Shown piece after piece: positions 7,397 to 13,981 of a stretch of DNA of 15,137 nucleotides. The notes beneath the pieces were generated by a model. That model saw nothing but the letters and a program-made list of their open reading frames with translations. It did not search any database and had not been told where the DNA came from. Source of the stretch: Paracoccaceae bacterium (lineage in GTDB: Bacteria; Pseudomonadota; Alphaproteobacteria; Rhodobacterales; Rhodobacteraceae). The translations under genes were made by a program, and so were the position numbers. The stretch lies in the NCBI GenBank assembly GCA_027069385.1, contig JALXER010000262.1:1-15137 (forward strand), in the 5' to 3' direction. Position 1 is the stretch's first letter, and the number at the start of each line of letters is the position of its first letter.

Positions 7397-8089
7397 CTAT
7401 TCCAGCGCATAGCCAAAGCCGCGCACGGTGCGCAGCGGGTCATCGCTGCCCGGAATATCGAGCGCCTTGCGCAGCCGCCCCACATGCACATCCACGGTGC
7501 GGGTCTCGACAAAAATATCCGAGCCCCAAATCCGGTCCAGCAACTGTTCGCGCGACCACACGCGGCCGGGATGTTCGATCAGGGTCAGCAGCAGGCGGTA
7601 CTCGGTCGGGCCGAGCTTGATCTTTTTATCGCCCCGCACCACCTTGTGCTTGACCGTGTCCACCACGATATCGCCATGGCGCAATTCGCGCGTCACACTG
7701 CCGGGCCGGGAACGGCGCAGGGTAACGCGCACCCGCGCCATCAGCTCGTTTACCGAATAGGGTTTGACGATATAGTCATCCGCGCCGATATCCAGCCCGC
7801 GCACCTTGTCGTCTTCTTCGCCGCGCGCGGTCAGCATGATAATCGGAATGTGGCTGGTCGCCTTTTTGCGCTTGATCTGCCGACAGACCTCTATCCCCGA
7901 GATATTGGGCAGCATCCAGTCCAGCAGCATCAGGTCCGGCCCGGTTTCGGCGGCCAGCAGCAACGCGTCCTCGCCGTTTTCGGCACGCACCACGTTATAC
8001 CCTTCGCGTTGCAGGTTATAGGCCAGCAATTCCATCTGTGCCGGTTCGTCCTCTACCACCAGAATCGTCGGTGCCAGTTTGTCGCCCAT
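7397..8089 (-). CDS. phoB: Phosphate regulon response regulator PhoB
   Basis: PhoB is the DNA-binding response regulator that, once phosphorylated by PhoR, activates phosphate-starvation genes by binding Pho boxes. The 230-residue product has a receiver domain (about 8-125) with the acidic pocket E13-D14, phospho-acceptor D57 in L-L-D-W-M-L-P, the switch Thr T87 in M-L-T-A-R, and K109 in V-K-P-Y. A winged-helix (OmpR/PhoB) domain follows (about 135-230), with L-G-P-T-E-Y-R-L-L, W-S-R-E-Q-L-L and a recognition helix region R-T-V-D-V-H-V-G-R-L-R-K. The ATG at 8089 is 3 bp after the phoU stop, with AGGA 7 nt upstream, so it is the last gene of the pst operon. Readthrough from the pstS Pho-box promoter would give positive autoregulation. 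Its stop lies 3 bp from the stop of the converging sulfotransferase gene. Confidence 0.97.
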   Translation of the reverse strand: MGDKLAPTILVVEDEPAQMELLAYNLQREGYNVVRAENGEDALLLAAETGPDLMLLDWMLPNISGIEVCRQIKRKKATSHIPIIMLTARGEEDDKVRGLDIGADDYIVKPYSVNELMARVRVTLRRSRPGSVTRELRHGDIVVDTVKHKVVRGDKKIKLGPTEYRLLLTLIEHPGRVWSREQLLDRIWGSDIFVETRTVDVHVGRLRKALDIPGSDDPLRTVRGFGYALE

Positions 8090-8092
8090 GGG

Positions 8093-8767
8093 TTAATCCT
8101 GTCCTTCTTCGAATATCTCTCCGGTTACCAGAAAACTGACCTGTTCGGCAATGTTGGTGACCCGATCACCGGCCCGTTCAAGGTTTTTGGCAATAAACAA
8201 CAGGTGGGTGCTGGCCTCTATGTTGCGCGGATTTTCCATCATATAGGTCAGGCTTTCACGAAACAGCGCGTTGTTCAACTGGTCAACATCGGCATCCCGT
8301 TCACGCGCTGAATCGGCCAGCGACAAGTCCTGTTCGACATAGGCGCGCATCACATCGCGCAGCATCGACAGCACCAGATCGGACATGCGGGCAATGGTTT
8401 TGTTGGCCGATTTTACCGAATCGGTCTGGGCCAGCACCGGAATACGCCACGCCATGGTTTTGGCATAGTCACCGATCCGTTCAAGATTGCTGGACACCTT
8501 GAGCGTGGAAACCACGCGGCGCAGGTCCTCGGCCATGGGTTGGCGCAGCGCAATCAGGCGCACGGATAATTCGTCGATGCGCGCCTCCAGCTTGTTGATC
8601 TCGTGATCACCCTGATTGACCTTTTGCGACAATTCGGTGTCGTTGATCTGAAGCGCGCGGGTCGCGTCCTGAAGCTGCCGCTCGACCAGTTCGGCCATGG
8701 TGACCAGCAGCCCTTCGATGCGCCTGGCGTCTTTGTCAAACCGGCTGGCGATGTGGATATGTTCCAT
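8093..8767 (-). CDS. phoU: Phosphate signalling regulator PhoU
   Basis: PhoU is a cytoplasmic, all-helical metal-binding protein that links PstB transport status to PhoR and keeps the kinase off when phosphate is plentiful. The 224-residue product is of normal length and shows the two PhoU repeats, each ending in the conserved metal-cluster motif: N-L-E96-R-I-G-D100 in the first and N-L-E197-R-A-G-D201 in the second. A D-x-x-I-x-x-L-E-xx-I-D stretch, also typical, is present in the first repeat. The start ATG (8765-8767) directly follows the pstB stop with no intervening base, and a GGAAGGA/CGGG-type ribosome site lies inside the pstB 3' end. This implies coupled translation. The order pstB-phoU-phoB is the standard alphaproteobacterial arrangement. 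Confidence 0.96.
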   Translation of the reverse strand: MEHIHIASRFDKDARRIEGLLVTMAELVERQLQDATRALQINDTELSQKVNQGDHEINKLEARIDELSVRLIALRQPMAEDLRRVVSTLKVSSNLERIGDYAKTMAWRIPVLAQTDSVKSANKTIARMSDLVLSMLRDVMRAYVEQDLSLADSARERDADVDQLNNALFRESLTYMMENPRNIEASTHLLFIAKNLERAGDRVTNIAEQVSFLVTGEIFEEGQD

Positions 8768-9532
8768 TTACCCGATCCTTCCCGAGATATAATTCTGCGT
8801 GCGTTCATCCTGCGGGCTGGTGAACAATTCCTTGGTGGCCCCGCTTTCGACCAGATCACCCATATGAAAAAACGCGGTGCGTTGCGAGACCCGCGCCGCC
8901 TGCTGCATCGAATGGGTCACGATGATGATGGTATATTTCTTGCGCAATTCGTCAATCAGTTCCTCAATCACCGCCGTCGCAATCGGGTCCAGCGCCGAGG
9001 CCGGTTCGTCCATCAGGATAACGGCGGGGCTAACGGCGATGGCGCGCGCGATGCACAGGCGCTGTTGCTGCCCGCCCGACAGGCCGGTGCCCGATTCGTG
9101 CAGGCGGTCCTTGACCTCGTCCCACAGACCGGCACGGCGCAGGCTTTGCTCGACAATTTCCTGCGCATCGGCTTTCGATTTGATTTGCCCGTGGATTTTC
9201 GGGCCGTAGATCACATTGTCATAGATCGATTTGGGAAACGGGTTGGGTTTTTGAAACACCATACCCACATGGGCGCGCAGTTCCACCACGTCCACATCCT
9301 TGTCATAGATATCCTTGCCCTCGATCTTGATTTCACCGGTTACGCGGCAGATATCGACCAGATCGTTCATGCGGTTGATACTGCGCAGAAACGTGGTTTT
9401 GCCACAGCCCGACGGGCCGATCAGCGAGGTCACCTTGTTGCGCGGAATATCCAGCGTGATGCCGTTCAGGGCCTGTTTCTGCCCGTAAAACACGTTAACG
9501 TCGCGGGCGGTGATAATGGGGGGTTTGCTCAC
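8768..9532 (-). CDS. pstB: Phosphate ABC transporter ATP-binding protein PstB
   Basis: PstB is the ATPase that powers phosphate import by the PstSCAB complex on the inner face of the cytoplasmic membrane. The 254-residue protein has all ABC motifs: Walker A G-P-S-G-C-G-K-T (39-46), Q-loop Q94, signature L-S-G-G-Q-Q-Q-R (151-158), Walker B V-I-L-M-D-E ending at D175-E176, and switch His H207. The K-P-N-P-F-P-K-S-I-Y-D-N stretch after the Q-loop is characteristic of PstB. The start is a GTG (codon at 9530-9532); the same frame has a stop (the pstA TAG) nine bases upstream, so no longer form is possible. A good ribosome site AGGAGAG overlaps that pstA stop codon, four bases before the GTG. Termination of pstA and initiation of pstB are therefore physically linked. 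Its own stop abuts the phoU start. Confidence 0.98.
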   Translation of the reverse strand: MSKPPIITARDVNVFYGQKQALNGITLDIPRNKVTSLIGPSGCGKTTFLRSINRMNDLVDICRVTGEIKIEGKDIYDKDVDVVELRAHVGMVFQKPNPFPKSIYDNVIYGPKIHGQIKSKADAQEIVEQSLRRAGLWDEVKDRLHESGTGLSGGQQQRLCIARAIAVSPAVILMDEPASALDPIATAVIEELIDELRKKYTIIIVTHSMQQAARVSQRTAFFHMGDLVESGATKELFTSPQDERTQNYISGRIG

Positions 9533-9541
9533 AATACTCTC

Positions 9542-10777
9542 CTAGAACCGTCGTTCGAATTTTTTGCGCAGGATGATGGCCACAAGGTTCATGGCGACCA
9601 GCAGGGTGATCAGCACGATAATCGCCGCCGAGGTCTTTTCCAGAAACGCGCGTTCGGGGCTGTCGGCCCACAGGAATATCTGCACCGGCAAAGACGTGGC
9701 CGCGTCGGTGATTTTGGTGGGAATATCGACGATAAAGGCGACCATGCCGATCATCAGCAGCGGTGCAGTTTCGCCCAAGGCCCGCGCCATGCCAACGATG
9801 GCGCCGGTCAGCATTCCCGGCAGTGCCAGCGGCAAAACGTGGTGCAGCGTGGTTTGCACCTGCGTGGCCCCCATGCCCAGTGCCGCCTCGCGGATACTGG
9901 GCGGCACCCCGCGCAGGGCCGAACGCCCCGCAATAATGATCGTGGGCAGAGTCATCAGCGCCAGCACCAACCCGCCCACCAAGGGCGAGGAACGCGGCAT
10001 ACCGAAATAGCCCAGGAAGATCGACAGGCCGAGCAAGCCGAACACGATCGAGGGCACCGCCGCCAGATTGTTGATGTTGACTTCGATAAAATCCGACCAG
10101 CGGCCTTTTTTGGCGAATTCCTCCAGGTAGATCGCGGCCATGATGCCCAGCGGAAAGGACAGCACAAAGCAGACCGTCAGCGACAGGATAGAGCCCATCA
10201 GCGCGCTGAGTATCCCCGCCAGTTCCGGTTCGCGCGAATCGCCCGAGGTGAAAAAGCCGGTGTTGAACACCTTGCGGATCTGGCCCAAATCCTGCAATTG
10301 TGTTACCCATGCCAGTTCCTGATCCGAAATCCGGCGCTGGTCCTGGGGTTTGTCGGTGTCTATCGCCCCCTTGATCAACTGGTCAATATCGTCGGACGCG
10401 GTAAACCACAGCGTCGCCACCTGCCCCGCAAGGTCGGGGTTTTCGGCCAGCTGTCTGTCCAGCTCGCGGGATGCATCCGCGCTTGGCAGGCGCAACAATT
10501 GCCGTCGCTCGGCGCGACTTGTGACCTCGGGGAAAGAGGTAAACAGAGCATTGCGCACGATCTTTTTGGACGAGGCGTCACCATCGCCAAGGTCCACGGC
10601 CAAGGCAATTTCGGTGCGGCTGAACGCGCCGATTCCCAGCGTCAGGATGGAAACAAGCATCACCACCAGAAATCCAAGGCTGGCCGCAATGGCGATCCGC
10701 CCCATCCATTTGAACCGCGTTTCCGAGGCGTGGCGACGGCGTAACGGTTTGTTTGCGCTGATTAAAAACTCAGTCAT
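9542..10777 (-). CDS. pstA: Phosphate ABC transporter permease PstA with long periplasmic N-terminal extension
   Basis: PstA is one of the two membrane subunits that form the phosphate channel. At 411 residues it is about 115 longer than the E. coli protein. The extra length is N-terminal: a basic cytoplasmic start, a membrane helix at about 27-52, and a charged periplasmic region at about 53-185. This matches the DUF3333 extension found in alphaproteobacterial PstA. The MetI-type permease core follows, starting G-I-L-S-A-L-M-G-S-I-L-S-L with several further helices. The ABC-coupling (EAA) loop reads R-E-A-A-L-G-M-G-A-T-Q followed by L-P-L-A-L-P-G-M-L-T-G. The ATG at 10777 overlaps the end of pstC by 8 bp, indicating coupled translation and equal dosage of the two permeases. 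Only a weak GGGAA ribosome site precedes it. The TAG stop is embedded in the pstB ribosome site. Confidence 0.96.
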   Translation of the reverse strand: MTEFLISANKPLRRRHASETRFKWMGRIAIAASLGFLVVMLVSILTLGIGAFSRTEIALAVDLGDGDASSKKIVRNALFTSFPEVTSRAERRQLLRLPSADASRELDRQLAENPDLAGQVATLWFTASDDIDQLIKGAIDTDKPQDQRRISDQELAWVTQLQDLGQIRKVFNTGFFTSGDSREPELAGILSALMGSILSLTVCFVLSFPLGIMAAIYLEEFAKKGRWSDFIEVNINNLAAVPSIVFGLLGLSIFLGYFGMPRSSPLVGGLVLALMTLPTIIIAGRSALRGVPPSIREAALGMGATQVQTTLHHVLPLALPGMLTGAIVGMARALGETAPLLMIGMVAFIVDIPTKITDAATSLPVQIFLWADSPERAFLEKTSAAIIVLITLLVAMNLVAIILRKKFERRF

Positions 10778-11714
10778 ATTGTTCCCGATACTTGTTGACG
10801 ATGCGCATGGCGATCACATTCAGAAAAAGCGTGGTGATGAACAGCAACAGCCCCAGCGCAAAGGCGGACAGGGTTTTGGCGCTGTCGAATTCCTGATCAC
10901 CGGTCAGCAAGGCAACGATCTGCGCGGTGATGGTGGTGACGGCCTCCAGCGGGTTGGCGGTCAGGTTGGCGGCAAGCCCTGCCGCCATAACCACGATCAT
11001 CGTTTCCCCGATTGCCGCCGATGCCGCCAGCAGAAACCCGCCCGAAATGCCCGGTATGGCCGCCGGAACGATCACCTTTTTGATGGTCTCAGCCTTGGTC
11101 GCGCCAAGGCCAAGCGATGCCTCACGCAGGGCGTTGGGCACCGCGTTCAGCGCATCATCGGACAGGGATGAAATCAGCGGAATAATCATCACCCCCATGA
11201 CCAGCCCGGCGGCAAGGGCGGATTCAGACGCGACCTCCAGCCCCAGTTGACCACCGGTCATGCGCAGGAACGGCGCCACGACCAGCGCGGCAAAAAACCC
11301 GTAAACCACGGTGGGAATACCGGCCAGAATTTCAAGCATCGGCTTGATAATGCCGCGCACGCGGTTGCTGGCATACTCGGCCAGATAGATCGCCGAGATC
11401 AGCCCGATGGGCGCGGCAACCACCATGGCAATCGCGCTGATCAGCAAGGTGCCGGTAATCAGCGGCACCGCCCCGAACGCACCTGAAGAGCCGACCTGAT
11501 CGGCACGGATCGCGGTTTGGGGGCTCCATTTCAGGCCAAACAGAAATTCGGAAAGACTGACATGTTCAAAGAACCGGATGGTCTCGAACAGCATGGACAG
11601 GACAATGCCGACGGTCGCGGCAATGGCAATCACCGAGGACAGAAAAAACGCCGCCTTCAGAGCGGTTTCAAGCGGGCGTTTCCGGCCTTTAAACGAGATT
11701 TCTGTCTGGGTCAT
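10770..11714 (-). CDS. pstC: Phosphate ABC transporter permease PstC
   Basis: PstC is the partner permease of PstA in the inner-membrane phosphate channel. The 314-residue product is the short, E. coli-like size. It has an N-terminal helix (about 20-45), then L-F-G-L-K-W-S-P and A-V-P-L-I-T-G-T-L-L-I-S-A, the A-I-Y-L-A-E-Y-A element, and the ABC-coupling loop L-R-E-A-S-L-G-L-G-A-T-K followed by V-P-A-A-I-P-G-I-S-G-G. Several further helices include A-S-A-A-I-G-E-T-M-I-V-V-M-A-A-G, typical of PstC. An in-frame TAG lies six bases before the ATG at 11714, so no N-terminal extension is possible here. The ribosome site is a modest TAGTAGG just upstream, immediately downstream of a perfect palindrome. 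The stop overlaps the pstA start by 8 bp. Confidence 0.96.
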   Translation of the reverse strand: MTQTEISFKGRKRPLETALKAAFFLSSVIAIAATVGIVLSMLFETIRFFEHVSLSEFLFGLKWSPQTAIRADQVGSSGAFGAVPLITGTLLISAIAMVVAAPIGLISAIYLAEYASNRVRGIIKPMLEILAGIPTVVYGFFAALVVAPFLRMTGGQLGLEVASESALAAGLVMGVMIIPLISSLSDDALNAVPNALREASLGLGATKAETIKKVIVPAAIPGISGGFLLAASAAIGETMIVVMAAGLAANLTANPLEAVTTITAQIVALLTGDQEFDSAKTLSAFALGLLLFITTLFLNVIAMRIVNKYREQYD

Positions 11715-11722
11715 ATCAACCT

Positions 11723-11738
11723 ACTAAACCGGTTTAGT
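11723..11738. repeat. Perfect 16-bp palindrome just upstream of pstC
   Basis: ACTAAACCGGTTTAGT is identical to its own reverse complement. It ends 8 bases before the pstC ATG and touches the ribosome-site region. Without a spacer it would make only a 6-bp RNA stem with a CCGG loop, so a dimeric protein-binding site is at least as plausible as a hairpin. It is not a Pho box: it has no TGTCA core. Its function is unknown; it could modulate pstC translation or be an operator for an unidentified regulator. Confidence 0.55.
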
Positions 11739-11743
11739 GGATG

Positions 11744-11770
11744 AATGGGCGCTGCAAAATAACGCCCATT
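11744..11770 (-). promoter_or_regulatory. Stem-loop in the pstS-pstC intergenic mRNA
   Basis: AATGGGCG (11744-11751) and CGCCCATT (11763-11770) are perfect 8-bp complements separated by an 11-nt loop. On the transcribed (-) strand the hairpin starts 12 bases after the pstS stop. It is not followed by a U run, so it is not a standard terminator. Stem-loops at this place in binding-protein transporter operons (for example malE-malF) commonly protect the upstream message or cause partial termination, giving excess binding protein over membrane subunits. That role is inferred from position. Confidence 0.6.
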
Positions 11771-11782
11771 AACTGTATTATA

Positions 11783-12805
11783 TCAAAGGGATAGCGGCAC
11801 AAGACTGGCCGCATCTTCGGCGTAACGGGCCGCTTCTTCCTCGTCCATCGGGATCAGGCCCTTGTCGGTCAGATAGCCGTATTCGCCCCAGGTATCCTCG
11901 TCGGTAAACTCGGCGAGATAGGCCTCGATCCCGGGCACTTGCCCCACATGCGCGTTCTTCACATAGAAATACAGCGAGCGCGAAACCGGATAATCCCCCG
12001 CGGAAATATCATCAAAAGTGGGTGCAACCCCGTCGATGCTTGCCCCTTGCACCACATCGGAGTTCTGCTCCAGAAAGCTGAACCCGAAAATGCCCAGTGC
12101 ATCGGGGTTGGCCACCAGTTTTTGCACAATCAGGTTGTCGTTTTCGCCTGCTTCGATATAGGCACCGTCCTCGCGCAGGGTGTGGCACAGGGCCTTATAG
12201 GCCGGTTTGTCGGTCGATTTCAGGTCGGCAATCCAGTCAAATGTCCGGCACCCGCCCTCCATCGCCAGTTCGGCAAAGGCGTCGCGCGTGCCCGATGTGG
12301 GCGGGGGGCCCATGACCTCGATGGCAATGCTCGGCAGGTCGGGGTTGATCTGATCCCATGTGTCATAGGGGTTGGGCATGGTGCCGCCATTGCCGTCGGG
12401 CACATTGGCCGCCAGCGCCAGAAAGATATCGCGCAAGCTCAGGTCAAACGGGGTGGCCTGTCGCGCGTTGGCCAGCACAATCCCGTCATAACCGATTTTC
12501 ACCTCGGTGATTTCGGTCACGCCGTTTTCGGCGCAGGTTGCGACTTCGGACGCTTTGATCCGGCGCGAGGCATTGGCGATATCGGGCGTATCGGCCCCGA
12601 CACCGGCACAAAACAGGCGCAAGCCGCCCCCCGAGCCGGTCGATTCGACCACCGGTGTTGCGAAATTGGTGTTCTTGCCGAAATGCTCGGCAACCGTTGT
12701 GGCAAACGGAAACACGGTTGACGATCCGACAATAGAAATCCGTTCCTGCGCGGCAGCAGCGCCGGACATGGCAGCAAGGGTGATTAGGGTCAGTTTGGCT
12801 AGCAT
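11783..12805 (-). CDS. pstS: Periplasmic phosphate-binding protein PstS
   Basis: PstS captures inorganic phosphate in the periplasm and delivers it to PstCA. From the ATG at 12805 the product is 340 residues. It begins with a Sec signal peptide (M-L-A-K-L-T-L-I-T-L-A-A-M-S-G-A-A-A-A), with probable cleavage after Ala19 and no lipobox Cys. The mature protein shows the phosphate-binding loops I-V-G-S-S-T-V-F-P-F (25-34), E-S-T-G-S-G-G-G-L (54-62) and T-S-G-T-R-D-A-F (170-177), the last supplying the conserved Ser, Arg and Asp ligands. An in-frame ATG at 12838 would add 11 charged residues before the signal peptide; the 12805 start is preferred because it gives a standard signal peptide and has GGGA upstream. 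It is the first gene after a Pho-box array and is followed by a stem-loop before pstC, as expected for the most abundant subunit. Confidence 0.95.
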   Translation of the reverse strand: MLAKLTLITLAAMSGAAAAQERISIVGSSTVFPFATTVAEHFGKNTNFATPVVESTGSGGGLRLFCAGVGADTPDIANASRRIKASEVATCAENGVTEITEVKIGYDGIVLANARQATPFDLSLRDIFLALAANVPDGNGGTMPNPYDTWDQINPDLPSIAIEVMGPPPTSGTRDAFAELAMEGGCRTFDWIADLKSTDKPAYKALCHTLREDGAYIEAGENDNLIVQKLVANPDALGIFGFSFLEQNSDVVQGASIDGVAPTFDDISAGDYPVSRSLYFYVKNAHVGQVPGIEAYLAEFTDEDTWGEYGYLTDKGLIPMDEEEAARYAEDAASLVPLSL

Positions 12806-12854
12806 AGCGGTTTTCCCGAATTCATCATCGCGCCCCATTCGGACGCAGAACCTG

Positions 12855-12860
12855 ACTATC
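12855..12860 (-). promoter_or_regulatory. Possible -10 element of the pstS promoter
   Basis: On the - strand this reads GATAGT, four of six matches to TATAAT. It lies 14 bp downstream of the last clear Pho unit, where a PhoB-activated promoter would place its -10, and about 50 nt before the pstS ATG. There is no consensus -35, which is normal for PhoB-dependent promoters because the Pho box replaces it. The match is weak. Confidence 0.35.
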
Positions 12861-12874
12861 GGTTCGGGGAAACG

Positions 12875-12929
12875 GCAATATGACGAAGGCGCAACGCCAA
12901 TATGACGGTTTTGTATCGGTTTTATGACA
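12875..12929 (-). promoter_or_regulatory. Pho-box array (PhoB binding site) upstream of pstS
   Basis: On the - strand, units of 11 bp follow one another. TGTCATAAAAC occupies 12919-12929, CGTCATATTGG 12897-12907, and CGTCATATTGC 12875-12885, with more degenerate units (starting CGATAC and CGTTGC) in the two 11-bp slots between them. Known Pho boxes are 11-bp direct repeats, each a CTGTCAT-like 7-mer plus a 4-bp AT-rich spacer, bound by PhoB dimers. The core and the exact 11- and 22-bp phasing fit. The array begins 5 bp after the phoR stop and ends 69 bp before the pstS start. It should drive pstSCAB-phoU-phoB under phosphate limitation. Confidence 0.82.
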
Positions 12930-12934
12930 CAGGT

Positions 12935-13981
12935 TCAGGGGCGGGGCAGCACCACCGAAAAGGTTGACCCGACATCGGGGGTGCTCTCGATGCGCAGCTT
13001 GCCGCGATGGCCCACCAGTATGTGTTTGACGATCGCCAGCCCTAAACCGGTCCCGCCGACCTTGCGCGAACGCCCCTTGTCGACCCGGTAAAACCGTTCG
13101 GTCAGGCGCGGAATGTGTTTGGGTTCAATCCCCGCGCCGGTATCGGTGATATGCACAACGCATTTCCCCGGCTCTTCGTCCGGCTCTACCCGAACCCGCA
13201 CCACGGTGCCCGATCGGCTGTACTTGATCGCGTTCTCGATCAGGTTGTAAAACACCTGCGTCAGCTTGTCGGAATCCCCGATAACCAGTGCCGGACCGGT
13301 GCAGGGGGCCAGCTCGACCTTGGTATCCTCTTGCAAAGAGGGCGGTTCGAGGGTCGAAATTACGCTGGACAGCAGCGGCATCAGGTCGACGCTGTCTTTG
13401 GGCGGCTCGTGCTCGATCGCCTGGATTTTGGACAGCGAAAGCAGATCATCGATCAGCCGCGCCATGCGCTTTGCCTCGTTGCCCATCAGGTCCAGAAAGC
13501 GTTTGTTGGCCTGCGGGTCGTCGATTGCCCCCGCTTGCAGCGTTTCGATAAACCCGTAAAGCGAGGTCAGCGGCGAGCGCAACTCATGGCTGACATTGGC
13601 AACAAAATCCGAGCGCATCTGCTCGGCCTCGCGAATATGCGAGATATCCTCGAAACTGATAACCGCGCGCAAGAACGGATGTTTGCGGGTTGGCTCCAGC
13701 CGGGCAATATTGACCCGGAACAGCATCGGCACCACATCCTGAAACCGGATATCCACCGTGGCATATTTTATTCCGTCCAGCACCGATTGCACGGTTCTGG
13801 CCAGCTTTTTGTCCGAGATCACATCGCTAAGCGGGCTGCCCGTAGTGCCCTGCCCGAATCGCTTTTTGGAGGCATGGTTCTTGAAAATCACCGTCTGGTC
13901 TTCGTCGATCACCAGAACCGCCAGACCCAGCGAGTTCAGGATCGTGTCCATGCTGTCCTTTTTGACCATCTCGCCTGCCAT
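12935..13981 (-). CDS. phoR: Phosphate regulon sensor histidine kinase PhoR (no membrane segment)
   Basis: PhoR autophosphorylates and passes the phosphate to PhoB, or removes it, according to the state of the Pst-PhoU complex. The 348-residue product has an N-terminal PAS-like domain (about 11-115; L-A-V-L-V-I-D-E-D... F-E-D-I-S). A dimerisation and phosphoacceptor domain follows with H132 in V-S-H-E-L-R-S-P-L-T. The ATPase domain has the N box with N246 and N250, G1 D-T-G-A-G-I (280-285) and G2 G-G-T-G-L-G-L (309-315). No hydrophobic stretch long enough for a membrane helix is visible, unlike E. coli PhoR, so it is predicted to be cytoplasmic. The ATG at 13981 overlaps the ubiB stop by one base (TGATG) but has no ribosome site. 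In-frame ATGs at 13969 and 13951 (the latter preceded by AAGGA) are credible alternatives that leave the PAS domain intact. The substrate assignment rests on its position before pstS. Confidence 0.91.
   Translation of the reverse strand: MAGEMVKKDSMDTILNSLGLAVLVIDEDQTVIFKNHASKKRFGQGTTGSPLSDVISDKKLARTVQSVLDGIKYATVDIRFQDVVPMLFRVNIARLEPTRKHPFLRAVISFEDISHIREAEQMRSDFVANVSHELRSPLTSLYGFIETLQAGAIDDPQANKRFLDLMGNEAKRMARLIDDLLSLSKIQAIEHEPPKDSVDLMPLLSSVISTLEPPSLQEDTKVELAPCTGPALVIGDSDKLTQVFYNLIENAIKYSRSGTVVRVRVEPDEEPGKCVVHITDTGAGIEPKHIPRLTERFYRVDKGRSRKVGGTGLGLAIVKHILVGHRGKLRIESTPDVGSTFSVVLPRP

Noticed and set aside
8603..10744. Long 713-codon open frame on the + strand opposite pstA and pstB
   Set aside because: It is antisense to genes with complete family motifs. 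The translation is low-complexity (His, Gln, Arg rich) as expected of a complementary frame.
11776..11781. TATAAT on the - strand just after the pstS stop, as a promoter for pstC
   Set aside because: It is a perfect -10 hexamer but no -35-like hexamer lies 16-18 bp upstream. The AT-rich stop-codon context makes a chance match likely. An internal promoter cannot be excluded without start-site mapping.
12806..12838. Upstream ATG at 12838 as the pstS start
   Set aside because: It would place 11 mostly charged or polar residues before an otherwise standard signal peptide. The ATG at 12805 gives a normal signal sequence.
12888..12898. GGCG-CAA-CGCC mini-hairpin as a phoR terminator
   Set aside because: The stem is only 4 bp with no U tract, and it falls inside the 11-bp Pho-unit array, which explains the sequence better.
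12846..12936. GAACCTG (12848-12854) and CAGGTTC (12930-12936) as a long-range inverted repeat bracketing the Pho boxes
   Set aside because: It is only 7 bp, about 75 bp apart, and one copy overlaps the phoR stop codon. It is too short to separate from chance.
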